Positions 24,757-38,748 of a stretch of 64,000 nucleotides of DNA are shown here, one piece after another. Origin of the DNA: Auanema rhodensis. Taxonomy: Eukaryota > Nematoda > Chromadorea > Rhabditida > Rhabditidae. The stretch spans positions 10,912,001-10,976,000 of the forward strand of contig OZ059899.1 of the NCBI GenBank assembly GCA_964057225.1. Direction: 5' to 3'. Made by a program: the position numbers and the translations under genes. The notes beneath the pieces were generated by a model that was not told the DNA's origin, searched no databases, and saw only the letters and a program-made list of their open reading frames with translations. Numbering within the stretch: position 1 is the first letter of the stretch; each line of letters begins with the position of its first letter.

Positions 24757-25349
24757 TACGAAAGTACGAAATAACAAAGCGCTGATTATAGGAAACGTGA
24801 ATGAATGCAGATATTCTCAATTCCGATTCATTAACTAGATCGTGGTCAGCATTTTACAACATTGATAAAATAGAAACTGAGAAAAAAACATCAACAAATG
24901 ACACTATTAACTTGGTTTTTTTAACAGCTTTTTTATATTTCTTTTTTCACTATGAGAGAACTTATATTTATTGCTTTTTCAAAATTTTCCATTTTTAACA
25001 TTATACATCTTGACTATCACACATTGAGAACAACAGTTGGCAATGTTGGTTGTCACGTCATGTTTCATGCAGTTAGATTTTCAGACACATTAATACCTTT
25101 GACCATTCTTCTTATGAGTTTTGTAACGATAGATCGTAATAGGAAATGAATTGCTATAATATGAAAAAATACAAGACATAGTCAACATTGATTTCCGAAA
25201 ATAGTATCATGTTTGCTTGTTATTCAATTAGAACACTTATTTTTTGATTATTTTCTTGAAATATTCTTTTTTTTTCTTTAACAAAGTTATGACTGAGATC
25301 AAAATTTGAACTTACTTTTGAACAATTAAACAGAAATTTAAAAAATATG

Positions 25350-25423
25350 TGCCGCCAGCAGGGGTCGAACCTGCGACCTTGGGCTTATTAGACCCACGCT
25401 CTAACCGACTGAGCTATGGCGGC
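25350..25423 (-). tRNA. tRNA-Ile(AAU), copy 37
   Basis: Gene identical to copy 1; spacing 667. One change (tatgt for tattt) lies just 3' of the gene. Confidence 0.94.
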
Positions 25424-26016
25424 TACGAAAGTACGAAATAACAAAGCGCTGATTATAGGAAACGTGAATGAATGCAGATATTCTCAATTCCGATTCATTA
25501 ACTAGATCGTGGTCAGCATTTTACAACATTGATAAAATAGAAACTGAGAAAAAAACATCAACAAATGACACTATTAACTTGGTTTTTTTAACAGCTTTTT
25601 TATATTTCTTTTTTCACTATGAGAGAACTTATATTTATTGCTTTTTCAAAATTTTCCATTTTTAACATTATACATCTTGACTATCACACATTGAGAACAA
25701 CAGTTGGCAATGTTGGTTGTCACGTCATGTTTCATGCAGTTAGATTTTCAGACACATTAATACCTTTGACCATTCTTCTTATGAGTTTTGTAACGATAGA
25801 TCGTAATAGGAAATGAATTGCTATAATATGAAAAAATACAAGACATAGTCAACATTGATTTCCGAAAATAGTATCATGTTTGCTTGTTATTCAATTAGAA
25901 CACTTATTTTTTGATTATTTTCTTGAAATATTCTTTTTTTTTCTTTAACAAAGTTATGACTGAGATCAAAATTTGAACTTACTTTTGAACAATTAAACAG
26001 AAATTTAAAAAATATT

Positions 26017-26090
26017 TGCCGCCAGCAGGGGTCGAACCTGCGACCTTGGGCTTATTAGACCCACGCTCTAACCGACTGAGCTATGGCGGC
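26017..26090 (-). tRNA. tRNA-Ile(AAU), copy 38
   Basis: Identical to copy 1; spacing 667. Confidence 0.95.
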
Positions 26091-26681
26091 TACGAAAATA
26101 CGAAATAACAAAGCGCTGATTATAGGAAACGTGAATGAATGCAGATATTCTCAATTCCGATTCATTAACTAGATCGTGGTCAGCATTTTACAACATTGAT
26201 AAAATAGAAACTGAGAAAAAAACATCAACAAATAACACTATTAACTTGGTTTTTTAACAGCTTTTTTATATTTCTTTTTTCACTATGAGAGAACTTATAT
26301 TTATTGCTTTTTCAAAATTTTCCATTTTTAACATTATACATCTTGACTATCACACATTGAGAACAACAGTTGGCAATGTTGGTTGTCACGTCATATTTCA
26401 TGCAGTTAGATTTTCAGACACATTAATACCTTCGACCATTCTTCTTATGAGTTTTGTAACGATAGATCGTAATAGGAAATGAATTGCTATAATATGAAAA
26501 AATACAAGACATAGTCAACATTGATTTCCAAAAATAGTATCATGTTTGCTTGTTATTCAATTAGAACACTTATTTTATGATTGTTTTCTTGAAATATTCT
26601 TTTTTTTTTTTAACAAAGTTATGACTGAGATCAAAATTTGAACTTACTTTTGAACAATTAAACAGAAATTTAAAAAATATT

Positions 26682-26755
26682 TGCCGCCAGCAGGGGTCGA
26701 ACCTGCGACCTTGGGCTTATTAGACCCACGCTCTAACCGACTGAGCTATGGCGGC
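26682..26755 (-). tRNA. tRNA-Ile(AAU), copy 39
   Basis: Identical to copy 1; spacing 665. Confidence 0.95.
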
Positions 26756-27347
26756 TACGAAAGTACGAAATAACAAAGCGCTGATTATAGGAAACGTGAA
26801 TGAATGCAGATATTCTCAATTCCGATTCATTAACTAGATCGTGGTCAGCATTTTACAACATTGATAAAATAGAAACTGAGAAAAAAACATCAACAAATAA
26901 CACTATTAACTTGGTTTTTTAACAGCTTTTTTATATTTCTTTTTTCACTATGAGAGAACTTATATTTATTGCTTTTTCAAAATTTTCCATTTTTAACATT
27001 ATACATCTTGACTATCACACATTGAGAACAACAGTTGGCAATGTTGGTTGTCACGTCATATTTCATGCAGTTAGATTTTCAGACACATTAATACCTTTGA
27101 CCATTCTTCTTATGAGTTTTGTAACAATAGATCGTAATAGGAAATGAATTGCTATAATATGAAAAAATACAAGACATAGTCAACATTGATTTCCAAAAAT
27201 AGTATCATGTTTGCTTGTTATTCAATTAGAACACTTATTTTTTGATTGTTTTCTTGAAATATTCTTTTTTTTTCTTTAACAAAGTTATGACTGAGATCAA
27301 AATTTGAACTTACTTTTGAACAATTAAACAGAAATTTAAAAAATATT

Positions 27348-27421
27348 TGCCGCCAGCAGGGGTCGAACCTGCGACCTTGGGCTTATTAGACCCACGCTCT
27401 AACCGACTGAGCTATGGCGGC
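27348..27421 (-). tRNA. tRNA-Ile(AAU), copy 40
   Basis: Identical to copy 1; spacing 666. Confidence 0.95.
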
Positions 27422-28013
27422 TACGAAAGTACGAAATAACAAAGCGCTGATTATAGGAAACGTGAATGAATGCAGATATTCTCAATTCCGATTCATTAAC
27501 TAGATCGTGGTCAGCATTTTACAACATTGATAAAATAGAAACTGAGAAAAAAACATCAACAAATGACACTATTAACTTGGTTTCTTAACAGCTTTTTTAT
27601 ATTTCTTTTTTCACTATGAGAGAACTTATATTTATTGCTTTTTCAAAATTTTCCATTTTTAACATTATACATCTTGACTATCACACATTGAGAACAACAG
27701 TTGGCAATGTTGGTTGTCACGTCATGTTTCATGCAGTTAGATTTTCAGACACATTAATACCTTTGACCATTCTTCTTATGAGTTTTGTAACGATAGATCG
27801 TAATAGGAAATGAATTGCTATAATATGAAAAAATACAAGACATAGTCAACATTGATTTCCGAAAATAGTATCATGTTTGCTTGTTATTCAATTAGAACAC
27901 TTATTTTTTGATTGTTTTCTTGAAATATTCTTTTTTTTTCTTTAACAAAGTTATGACTGAGATCAAAATTTGAACTTACTTTTGAACAATTAAACAGAAA
28001 TTTAAAAAATATT

Positions 28014-28087
28014 TGCCGCCAGCAGGGGTCGAACCTGCGACCTTGGGCTTATTAGACCCACGCTCTAACCGACTGAGCTATGGCGGC
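28014..28087 (-). tRNA. tRNA-Ile(AAU), copy 41
   Basis: Identical to copy 1; spacing 666. Confidence 0.95.
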
Positions 28088-28679
28088 TACGAAAGTACGA
28101 AATAACAAAGCGCTGATTATAGGAAACGTGAATGAATGCAGATATTCTCAATTCCGATTCATTAACTAGATCGTGGTCAGCATTTTACAACATTGATAAA
28201 ATAGAAACTGAGAAAAAACATCAACAAATGACACTATTAACTTGGTTTTTTGAACAGCTTTTTTCTATTTCTTTTTTCACTATGAGAGAACTTATATTTA
28301 TTGCTTTTTCAAAATTTTCCATTTTTAACATTATACATCTTGACTATCACACATTGAGAACAACAGTTGGCAATGTTGGTTGTCACGTCATATTTCATGC
28401 AGTTAGATTTTCAGACACATTAATACCTTTGACCATTCTTCTTATGAGTTTTGTAACGATAGATCGTAATAGGAAATGAATTGCTATAATATGAAAAAAT
28501 ACAAGACATAGTCAACATTGATTTCCAAAAATAGTATCATGTTTGTTTGTTATTCAATTAGAACACTTATTTTTTGATTGTTTTCTTGAAATATTCTTTT
28601 TTTTTCTTTAACAAAGTTATGACTGAGATCAAAATTTGAACTTACTTTTGAACAATTAAACAGAAATTTAAAAAATATT

Positions 28680-28753
28680 TGCCGCCAGCAGGGGTCGAAC
28701 CTGCGACCTTGGGCTTATTAGACCCACGCTCTAACCGACTGAGCTATGGCGGC
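28680..28753 (-). tRNA. tRNA-Ile(AAU), copy 42
   Basis: Identical to copy 1; spacing 666. Confidence 0.95.
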
Positions 28754-29346
28754 TACGAAAGTACGAAATAACAAAGCGCTGATTATAGGAAACGTGAATG
28801 AATGCAGATATTCTCAATTCCGATTCATTAACTAGATCGTGGTCAGCATTTTACAACATTGATAAAATAGAAACTGAGAAAAAAACATCAACAAATGACA
28901 CTATTAACTTGGTTTTTTTAACAGCTTTTTTATATTTCTTTTTTCACTATGAGAGAACTTATATTTATTGTTTTTTCAAAATTTTCCATTTTTAACATTA
29001 TACATCTTGACTATCACACATTGAGAACAACAGTTGGCAATGTTGGTTGTCACGTCAAGTTTCATGCAGTTAGATTTTCAGACACATTAATACCTTTGAC
29101 CATTCTTCTTATGAGTTTTGTAACGATAGATCGTAATAGGAAATGAATTGCTATAATATGAAAAAATACAAGACATAGTCAACATTGATTTCCGAAAATA
29201 GTATCATGTTTGCTTGTTATTCAATTAGAACACTTATTTTTTGATTATTTTCTTGAAATATTCTTTTTTTTTCTTTAACAAAGTTATGACTGAGATCAAA
29301 ATTTGAACTTACTTTTGAACAATTAAACAGAAATTTAAAAAATATT

Positions 29347-29420
29347 TGCCGCCAGCAGGGGTCGAACCTGCGACCTTGGGCTTATTAGACCCACGCTCTA
29401 ACCGACTGAGCTATGGCGGC
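29347..29420 (-). tRNA. tRNA-Ile(AAU), copy 43
   Basis: Identical to copy 1; spacing 667. Confidence 0.95.
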
Positions 29421-30013
29421 TACGAAAGTACGAAATAACAAAGCGCTGATTATAGGAAACGTGAATGAATGCAGATATTCTCAATTCCGATTCATTAACT
29501 AGATCGTGGTCAGCATTTTACAACATTGATAAAATAGAAACTGAGAAAAAAACATCAACAAATAACACTATTAACTTGGTTTTTTGAACAGCTTTTTTAT
29601 ATTTCTTTTTTCACTATGAGAGAACTTATATTTATTGCTTTTTCAAAATTTTCCATTTTTAACATTATACATCTTGACTATCACACATTGAGAACAACAG
29701 TTGGCAATGTTGGCTGTCACGTCATATTTCATGCAGTTAGATTTTCAGACACATTAATACCTTTAACCATTCTTCTTATGAGTTTTGTAACGATAGATCG
29801 TAATAGGATATGAATTGCTATAATATGAAAAAATACAAGACATAGTCAACATTGATTTCCCCAAATAGTATCATGTTTGCTTGTTATTCAATTAGAACAC
29901 TTTTTTTTTTGATTGTTTTCTTGAAATATTCTTTTTTTTCTTTAACAAAGTTATGACTGAGATCAAAATTTGAACTTACTTTTGAACAATTAAACAGAAA
30001 TTTAAAAAATATT

Positions 30014-30087
30014 TGCCGCCAGCAGGGGTCGAACCTGCGACCTTGGGCTTATTAGACCCACGCTCTAACCGACTGAGCTATGGCGGC
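30014..30087 (-). tRNA. tRNA-Ile(AAU), copy 44
   Basis: Identical to copy 1; spacing 667. Confidence 0.95.
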
Positions 30088-30678
30088 TACGAAAGTACGA
30101 AATAACAAAGCGCTGATTATAGGAAACGTGAATGAATGCAGATATTCTCAATTCCGATTCATTAACTAGATCGTGGTCAGCATTTTACAACATTGATAAA
30201 ATAGAAACTGAGAAAAAACATCAACAAATAACACTATTAACTTGGTTTTTTAACAGCTTTTTTATATTTCTTTTTTCACTATGAGAGAACTTATATTTAT
30301 TGCTTTTTCAAAATTTTCCATTTTTAACATTATACATCTTGACTATCACACATTGAGAACAACAGTTGGCAATGTTGGTTGTCACGTCATATTTCATGCA
30401 GTTAGATTTTCAGACACATTAATACCTTTGACCATTCTTCTTATGAGTTTTGTAACAATAGATCGTAATAGGAAATGAATTGCTATAATATGAAAAAATA
30501 CAAGACATAGTCAACATTGATTTCCAAAAATAGTATCATGTTTGTTTGTTATTCAATTAGAACACTTATTTTTTGATTGTTTTCTTGAAATATTCTTTTT
30601 TTTTCTTTAACACAGTTATGACTGAGATCAAAATTTGAACTTACTTTTGAACAATTAAACAGAAATTTAAAAAATATT

Positions 30679-30752
30679 TGCCGCCAGCAGGGGTCGAACC
30701 TGCGACCTTGGGCTTATTAGACCCACGCTCTAACCGACTGAGCTATGGCGGC
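30679..30752 (-). tRNA. tRNA-Ile(AAU), copy 45
   Basis: Identical to copy 1; spacing 665. The 5' flank has gctacaaaag, shared with copies 50, 54, 56 and 63. Confidence 0.95.
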
Positions 30753-31345
30753 TACAAAAGTACGAAATAACAAAGCGCTGATTATAGGAAACGTGAATGA
30801 ATGCAGATATTCTCAATTCCGATTCATTAACTAGATCGTGGTCAGCATTTTACAACATTGATAAAATAGAAACTGAGAAAAAAACATCAACAAATGACAC
30901 TATTAACTTGGTTTTTTTAACAGCTTTTTTATATTTCTTTTTTCACTATGAGAGAACTTATATTTATTGCTTTTTCAAAATTTTCCATTTTTAACATTAT
31001 ACATCTTGACTATCACACATTGAGAACAACAGTTGGCAATGTTGGTTGTCACGTCATATTTCATGCAGTTAGATTTTCAGACACATTAATACCTTTAACC
31101 ATTCTTCTTATGAGTTTTGTAACGATAGATCGTAATAGGATATGAATTGCTATAATATGAAAAAATACAAGACATAGTCAACATTGATTTCCGAAAATAG
31201 TATCATGTTTGCTTGTTATTCAATTAGAACACTTATTTTTTGATTATTTTCTTGAAATATTCTTTTTTTTTCTTTAACAAAGTTATGACTGAGATCAAAA
31301 TTTGAACTTACTTTTGAACAATTAAACAGAAATTTAAAAAATATT

Positions 31346-31419
31346 TGCCGCCAGCAGGGGTCGAACCTGCGACCTTGGGCTTATTAGACCCACGCTCTAA
31401 CCGACTGAGCTATGGCGGC
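31346..31419 (-). tRNA. tRNA-Ile(AAU), copy 46
   Basis: Identical to copy 1; spacing 667. Confidence 0.95.
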
Positions 31420-32012
31420 TACGAAAGTACGAAATAACAAAGCGCTGATTATAGGAAACGTGAATGAATGCAGATATTCTCAATTCCGATTCATTAACTA
31501 GATCGTGGTCAGCATTTTACAACATTGATAAAATAGAAACTGAGAAAAAAACATCAACAAATGACACTATTAACTTGGTTTTTTTAACAGCTTTTTTATA
31601 TTTCTTTTTTCACTATGAGAGAACTTATATTTATTGTTTTTTCAAAATTTTCCATTTTTAACATTATACATCTTGACTATCACACATTGAGAACAACAGT
31701 TGGCAATGTTGGTTGTCACGTCAAGTTTCATGCAGTTAGATTTTCAGACACATTAATACCTTTGACCATTCTTCTTATGAGTTTTGTAACGATAGATCGT
31801 AATAGGAAATGAATTGCTATAATATGAAAAAATACAAGACATAGTCAACATTGATTTCCGAAAATAGTATCATGTTTGCTTGTTATTCAATTAGAACACT
31901 TATTTTTTGATTATTTTCTTGAAATATTCTTTTTTTTTCTTTAACAAAGTTATGACTGAGATCAAAATTTGAACTTACTTTTGAACAATTAAACAGAAAT
32001 TTAAAAAATATT

Positions 32013-32086
32013 TGCCGCCAGCAGGGGTCGAACCTGCGACCTTGGGCTTATTAGACCCACGCTCTAACCGACTGAGCTATGGCGGC
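32013..32086 (-). tRNA. tRNA-Ile(AAU), copy 47
   Basis: Identical to copy 1; spacing 667. Confidence 0.95.
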
Positions 32087-32679
32087 TACGAAAGTACGAA
32101 ATAACAAAGCGCTGATTATAGGAAACGTGAATGAATGCAGATATTCTCAATTCCGATTCATTAACTAGATCGTGGTCAGCATTTTACAACATTGATAAAA
32201 TAGAAACTGAGAAAAAAACATCAACAAATAACACTATTAACTTGGTTTTTTGAACAGCTTTTTTATATTTCTTTTTTCACTATGAGAGAACTTATATTTA
32301 TTGCTTTTTCAAAATTTTCCATTTTTAACATTATACATCTTGACTATCACACATTGAGAACAACAGTTGGCAATGTTGGCTGTCACGTCATATTTCATGC
32401 AGTTAGATTTTCAGACACATTAATACCTTTAACCATTCTTCTTATGAGTTTTGTAACGATAGATCGTAATAGGATATGAATTGCTATAATATGAAAAAAT
32501 ACAAGACATAGTCAACATTGATTTCCCCAAATAGTATCATGTTTGCTTGTTATTCAATTAGAACACTTTTTTTTTTGATTGTTTTCTTGAAATATTCTTT
32601 TTTTTCTTTAACAAAGTTATGACTGAGATCAAAATTTGAACTTACTTTTGAACAATTAAACAGAAATTTAAAAAATATT

Positions 32680-32753
32680 TGCCGCCAGCAGGGGTCGAAC
32701 CTGCGACCTTGGGCTTATTAGACCCACGCTCTAACCGACTGAGCTATGGCGGC
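32680..32753 (-). tRNA. tRNA-Ile(AAU), copy 48
   Basis: Identical to copy 1; spacing 667. Confidence 0.95.
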
Positions 32754-33346
32754 TACGAAAGTACGAAATAACAAAGCGCTGATTATAGGAAACGTGAATG
32801 AATGCAGATATTCTCAATTCCGATTCATTAACTAGATCGTGGTCAGCATTTTACAACATTGATAAAATAGAAACTGAGAAAAAAACATCAACAAATAACA
32901 CTATTAACTTGGTTTTTTGAACAGCTTTTTTATATTTCTTTTTTCACTATGAGAGAACTTATATTTATTGCTTTTTCAAAATTTTCCATTTTTAACATTA
33001 TACATCTTGACTATCACACATTGAGAACAACAGTTGGCAATGTTGGCTGTCACGTCATATTTCATGCAGTTAGATTTTCAGACACATTAATACCTTTAAC
33101 CATTCTTCTTATGAGTTTTGTAACGATAGATCGTAATAGGATATGAATTGCTATAATATGAAAAAATACAAGACATAGTCAACATTGATTTCCCCAAATA
33201 GTATCATGTTTGCTTGTTATTCAATTAGAACACTTTTTTTTTTGATTGTTTTCTTGAAATATTCTTTTTTTTCTTTAACAAAGTTATGACTGAGATCAAA
33301 ATTTGAACTTACTTTTGAACAATTAAACAGAAATTTAAAAAATATT

Positions 33347-33420
33347 TGCCGCCAGCAGGGGTCGAACCTGCGACCTTGGGCTTATTAGACCCACGCTCTA
33401 ACCGACTGAGCTATGGCGGC
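33347..33420 (-). tRNA. tRNA-Ile(AAU), copy 49
   Basis: Identical to copy 1; spacing 667. This unit appears to be a direct duplicate of the preceding one. Confidence 0.95.
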
Positions 33421-34011
33421 TACGAAAGTACGAAATAACAAAGCGCTGATTATAGGAAACGTGAATGAATGCAGATATTCTCAATTCCGATTCATTAACT
33501 AGATCGTGGTCAGCATTTTACAACATTGATAAAATAGAAACTGAGAAAAAACATCAACAAATAACACTATTAACTTGGTTTTTTAACAGCTTTTTTATAT
33601 TTCTTTTTTCACTATGAGAGAACTTATATTTATTGCTTTTTCAAAATTTTCCATTTTTAACATTATACATCTTGACTATCACACATTGAGAACAACAGTT
33701 GGCAATGTTGGTTGTCACGTCATATTTCATGCAGTTAGATTTTCAGACACATTAATACCTTTGACCATTCTTCTTATGAGTTTTGTAACAATAGATCGTA
33801 ATAGGAAATGAATTGCTATAATATGAAAAAATACAAGACATAGTCAACATTGATTTCCAAAAATAGTATCATGTTTGTTTGTTATTCAATTAGAACACTT
33901 ATTTTTTGATTGTTTTCTTGAAATATTCTTTTTTTTTCTTTAACAAAGTTATGACTGAGATCAAAATTTGAACTTACTTTTGAACAATTAAACAGAAATT
34001 TAAAAAATATT

Positions 34012-34085
34012 TGCCGCCAGCAGGGGTCGAACCTGCGACCTTGGGCTTATTAGACCCACGCTCTAACCGACTGAGCTATGGCGGC
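34012..34085 (-). tRNA. tRNA-Ile(AAU), copy 50
   Basis: Identical to copy 1; spacing 665. Confidence 0.95.
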
Positions 34086-34678
34086 TACAAAAGTACGAAA
34101 TAACAAAGCGCTGATTATAGGAAACGTGAATGAATGCAGATATTCTCAATTCCGATTCATTAACTAGATCGTGGTCAGCATTTTACAACATTGATAAAAT
34201 AGAAACTGAGAAAAAAACATCAACAAATGACACTATTAACTTGGTTTTTTTAACAGCTTTTTTATATTTCTTTTTTCACTATGAGAGAACTTATATTTAT
34301 TGCTTTTTCAAAATTTTCCATTTTTAACATTATACATCTTGACTATCACACATTGAGAACAACAGTTGGCAATGTTGGTTGTCACGTCATATTTCATGCA
34401 GTTAGATTTTCAGACACATTAATACCTTTAACCATTCTTCTTATGAGTTTTGTAACGATAGATCGTAATAGGATATGAATTGCTATAATATGAAAAAATA
34501 CAAGACATAGTCAACATTGATTTCCGAAAATAGTATCATGTTTGCTTGTTATTCAATTAGAACACTTATTTTTTGATTATTTTCTTGAAATATTCTTTTT
34601 TTTTCTTTAACAAAGTTATGACTGAGATCAAAATTTGAACTTACTTTTGAACAATTAAACAGAAATTTAAAAAATATT

Positions 34679-34752
34679 TGCCGCCAGCAGGGGTCGAACC
34701 TGCGACCTTGGGCTTATTAGACCCACGCTCTAACCGACTGAGCTATGGCGGC
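34679..34752 (-). tRNA. tRNA-Ile(AAU), copy 51
   Basis: Identical to copy 1; spacing 667. Confidence 0.95.
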
Positions 34753-35344
34753 TACGAAAGTACGAAATAACAAAGCGCTGATTATAGGAAACGTGAATGA
34801 ATGCAGATATTCTCAATTCCGATTCATTAACTAGATCGTGGTCAGCATTTTACAACATTGATAAAATAGAAACTGAGAAAAAACATCAACAAATAACACT
34901 ATTAACTTGGTTTTTTGAACAGCTTTTTTATATTTCTTTTTTCACTATGAGAGAACTTATATTTATTGCTTTTTCAAAATTTTCCATTTTTAACATTATA
35001 CATCTTGACTATCACACATTGAGAACAACAGTTGGCAATGTTGGCTGTCACGTCATATTTCATGCAGTTAGATTTTCAGACACATTAATACCTTTAACCA
35101 TTCTTCTTATGAGTTTTGTAACGATAGATCGTAATAGGATATGAATTGCTATAATATGAAAAAATACAAGACATAGTCAACATTGATTTCCCCAAATAGT
35201 ATCATGTTTGTTTGTTATTCAATTAGAACACTTTTTTTTTTGATTGTTTTCTTGAAATATTCTTTTTTTTCTTTAACAAAGTTATGACTGAGATCAAAAT
35301 TTGAACTTACTTTTGAACAATTAAACAGAAATTTAAAAAATATT

Positions 35345-35418
35345 TGCCGCCAGCAGGGGTCGAACCTGCGACCTTGGGCTTATTAGACCCACGCTCTAAC
35401 CGACTGAGCTATGGCGGC
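35345..35418 (-). tRNA. tRNA-Ile(AAU), copy 52
   Basis: Identical to copy 1; spacing 666. Confidence 0.95.
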
Positions 35419-36010
35419 TACGAAAGTACGAAATAACAAAGCGCTGATTATAGGAAACGTGAATGAATGCAGATATTCTCAATTCCGATTCATTAACTAG
35501 ATCGTGGTCAGCATTTTACAACATTGATAAAATAGAAACTGAGAAAAAACATCAACAAATAACACTATTAACTTGGTTTTTTGAACAGCTTTTTTATATT
35601 TCTTTTTTCACTATGAGAGAACTTATATTTATTGCTTTTTCAAAATTTTCCATTTTTAACATTATACATCTTGACTATCACACATTGAGAACAACAGTTG
35701 GCAATGTTGGCTGTCACGTCATATTTCATGCAGTTAGATTTTCAGACACATTAATACCTTTAACCATTCTTCTTATGAGTTTTGTAACGATAGATCGTAA
35801 TAGGATATGAATTGCTATAATATGAAAAAATACAAGACATAGTCAACATTGATTTCCCCAAATAGTATCATGTTTGTTTGTTATTCAATTAGAACACTTT
35901 TTTTTTTGATTGTTTTCTTGAAATATTCTTTTTTTTCTTTAACAAAGTTATGACTGAGATCAAAATTTGAACTTACTTTTGAACAATTAAACAGAAATTT
36001 AAAAAATATT

Positions 36011-36084
36011 TGCCGCCAGCAGGGGTCGAACCTGCGACCTTGGGCTTATTAGACCCACGCTCTAACCGACTGAGCTATGGCGGC
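36011..36084 (-). tRNA. tRNA-Ile(AAU), copy 53
   Basis: Identical to copy 1; spacing 666. The whole unit looks the same as the one before it. Confidence 0.95.
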
Positions 36085-36676
36085 TACGAAAGTACGAAAT
36101 AACAAAGCGCTGATTATAGGAAACGTGAATGAATGCAGATATTCTCAATTCCGATTCATTAACTAGATCGTGGTCAGCATTTTACAACATTGATAAAATA
36201 GAAACTGAGAAAAAAACATCAACAAATAACACTATTAACTTGGTTTTTTAACAGCTTTTTTATATTTCTTTTTTCACTATGAGAGAACTTATATTTATTG
36301 CTTTTTCAAAATTTTCCATTTTTAACATTATACATCTTGACTATCACACATTGAGAACAACAGTTGGCAATGTTGGTTGTCACGTCATATTTCATGCAGT
36401 TAGATTTTCAGACACATTAATACCTTTGACCATTCTTCTTATGAGTTTTGTAACAATAGATCGTAATAGGAAATGAATTGCTATAATATGAAAAAATACA
36501 AGACATAGTCAACATTGATTTCCAAAAATAGTATCATGTTTGTTTGTTATTCAATTAGAACACTTATTTTTTGATTGTTTTCTTGAAATATTCTTTTTTT
36601 TTCTTTAACAAAGTTATGACTGAGATCAAAATTTGAACTTACTTTTGAACAATTAAACAGAAATTTAAAAAATATT

Positions 36677-36750
36677 TGCCGCCAGCAGGGGTCGAACCTG
36701 CGACCTTGGGCTTATTAGACCCACGCTCTAACCGACTGAGCTATGGCGGC
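36677..36750 (-). tRNA. tRNA-Ile(AAU), copy 54
   Basis: Identical to copy 1; spacing 666. Confidence 0.95.
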
Positions 36751-37342
36751 TACAAAAGTACGAAATAACAAAGCGCTGATTATAGGAAACGTGAATGAAT
36801 GCAGATATTCTCAATTCCGATTCATTAACTAGATCGTGGTCAGCATTTTACAACATTGATAAAATAGAAACTGAGAAAAAAACATCAACAAATGACACTA
36901 TTAACTTGGTTTTTTGAACAGCTTTTTTATATTTCTTTTTTCACTATTAGAGAACTTATATTTATTGCTTTTTCAAAATTTTCCATTTTTAACATTATAC
37001 ATCTTGACTATCACACATTGAGAACAACAGTTGGCAATGTTGGTTGTCACGTCATATTTCATGCAGTTAGATTTTCAGACACATTAATACCTTTAACCAT
37101 TCTTCTTATGAGTTTTGTAACGATAGATCGTAATAGGATATGAATTGCTATAATATGAAAAAATACAAGACATAGTCAACATTGATTTCCCCAAATAGTA
37201 TCATGTTTGCTTGTTATTCAATTAGAACACTTATTTTATGATTGTTTTCTTGAAATATTCTTTTTTTTTTTTAACAAAGTTATGACTGAGATCAAAATTT
37301 GAACTTACTTTTGAACAATTAAACAGAAATTTAAAAAATATT

Positions 37343-37416
37343 TGCCGCCAGCAGGGGTCGAACCTGCGACCTTGGGCTTATTAGACCCACGCTCTAACCG
37401 ACTGAGCTATGGCGGC
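37343..37416 (-). tRNA. tRNA-Ile(AAU), copy 55
   Basis: Identical to copy 1; spacing 666. Confidence 0.95.
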
Positions 37417-38008
37417 TACGAAAGTACGAAATAACAAAGCGCTGATTATAGGAAACGTGAATGAATGCAGATATTCTCAATTCCGATTCATTAACTAGAT
37501 CGTGGTCAGCATTTTACAACATTGATAAAATAGAAACTGAGAAAAAAACATCAACAAATAACACTATTAACTTGGTTTTTTAACAGCTTTTTTATATTTC
37601 TTTTTTCACTATGAGAGAACTTATATTTATTGCTTTTTCAAAATTTTCCATTTTTAACATTATACATCTTGACTATCACACATTGAGAACAACAGTTGGC
37701 AATGTTGGTTGTCACGTCATATTTCATGCAGTTAGATTTTCAGACACATTAATACCTTTGACCATTCTTCTTATGAGTTTTGTAACAATAGATCGTAATA
37801 GGAAATGAATTGCTATAATATGAAAAAATACAAGACATAGTCAACATTGATTTCCAAAAATAGTATCATGTTTGTTTGTTATTCAATTAGAACACTTATT
37901 TTTTGATTGTTTTCTTGAAATATTCTTTTTTTTTCTTTAACAAAGTTATGACTGAGATCAAAATTTGAACTTACTTTTGAACAATTAAACAGAAATTTAA
38001 AAAATATT

Positions 38009-38082
38009 TGCCGCCAGCAGGGGTCGAACCTGCGACCTTGGGCTTATTAGACCCACGCTCTAACCGACTGAGCTATGGCGGC
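38009..38082 (-). tRNA. tRNA-Ile(AAU), copy 56
   Basis: Identical to copy 1; spacing 666. Confidence 0.95.
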
Positions 38083-38674
38083 TACAAAAGTACGAAATAA
38101 CAAAGCGCTGATTATAGGAAACGTGAATGAATGCAGATATTCTCAATTCCGATTCATTAACTAGATCGTGGTCAGCATTTTACAACATTGATAAAATAGA
38201 AACTGAGAAAAAAACATCAACAAATGACACTATTAACTTGGTTTTTTGAACAGCTTTTTTATATTTCTTTTTTCACTATTAGAGAACTTATATTTATTGC
38301 TTTTTCAAAATTTTCCATTTTTAACATTATACATCTTGACTATCACACATTGAGAACAACAGTTGGCAATGTTGGTTGTCACGTCATATTTCATGCAGTT
38401 AGATTTTCAGACACATTAATACCTTTAACCATTCTTCTTATGAGTTTTGTAACGATAGATCGTAATAGGATATGAATTGCTATAATATGAAAAAATACAA
38501 GACATAGTCAACATTGATTTCCCCAAATAGTATCATGTTTGCTTGTTATTCAATTAGAACACTTATTTTATGATTGTTTTCTTGAAATATTCTTTTTTTT
38601 TTTTAACAAAGTTATGACTGAGATCAAAATTTGAACTTACTTTTGAACAATTAAACAGAAATTTAAAAAATATT

Positions 38675-38748
38675 TGCCGCCAGCAGGGGTCGAACCTGCG
38701 ACCTTGGGCTTATTAGACCCACGCTCTAACCGACTGAGCTATGGCGGC
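38675..38748 (-). tRNA. tRNA-Ile(AAU), copy 57
   Basis: Identical to copy 1; spacing 666. Confidence 0.95.

Larger units (their letters stand above)
28754..34752. repeat. Four-unit block followed by a five-unit derivative
   Basis: Units ending at 29420, 30087, 30752 and 31419 recur in order as units ending at 32086, (32753 and 33420), 34085 and 34752. Markers are gtcaagtttcat (near 29055 and 31721), ttggctgtcac (near 29711, 32378 and 33044) and gctacaaaag beside the tRNA (30752 and 34085). One unit was doubled inside the second copy. Confidence 0.8.
36085..38748. repeat. Higher-order dimer repeat, period 1332 bp, 2 copies
   Basis: Units ending at 36750 and 37416 recur as units ending at 38082 and 38748. 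The first of each pair has gctacaaaag beside its tRNA; the second has cactattaga (near 36943 and 38275) and cttattttatg (near 37231 and 38563). Confidence 0.85.
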
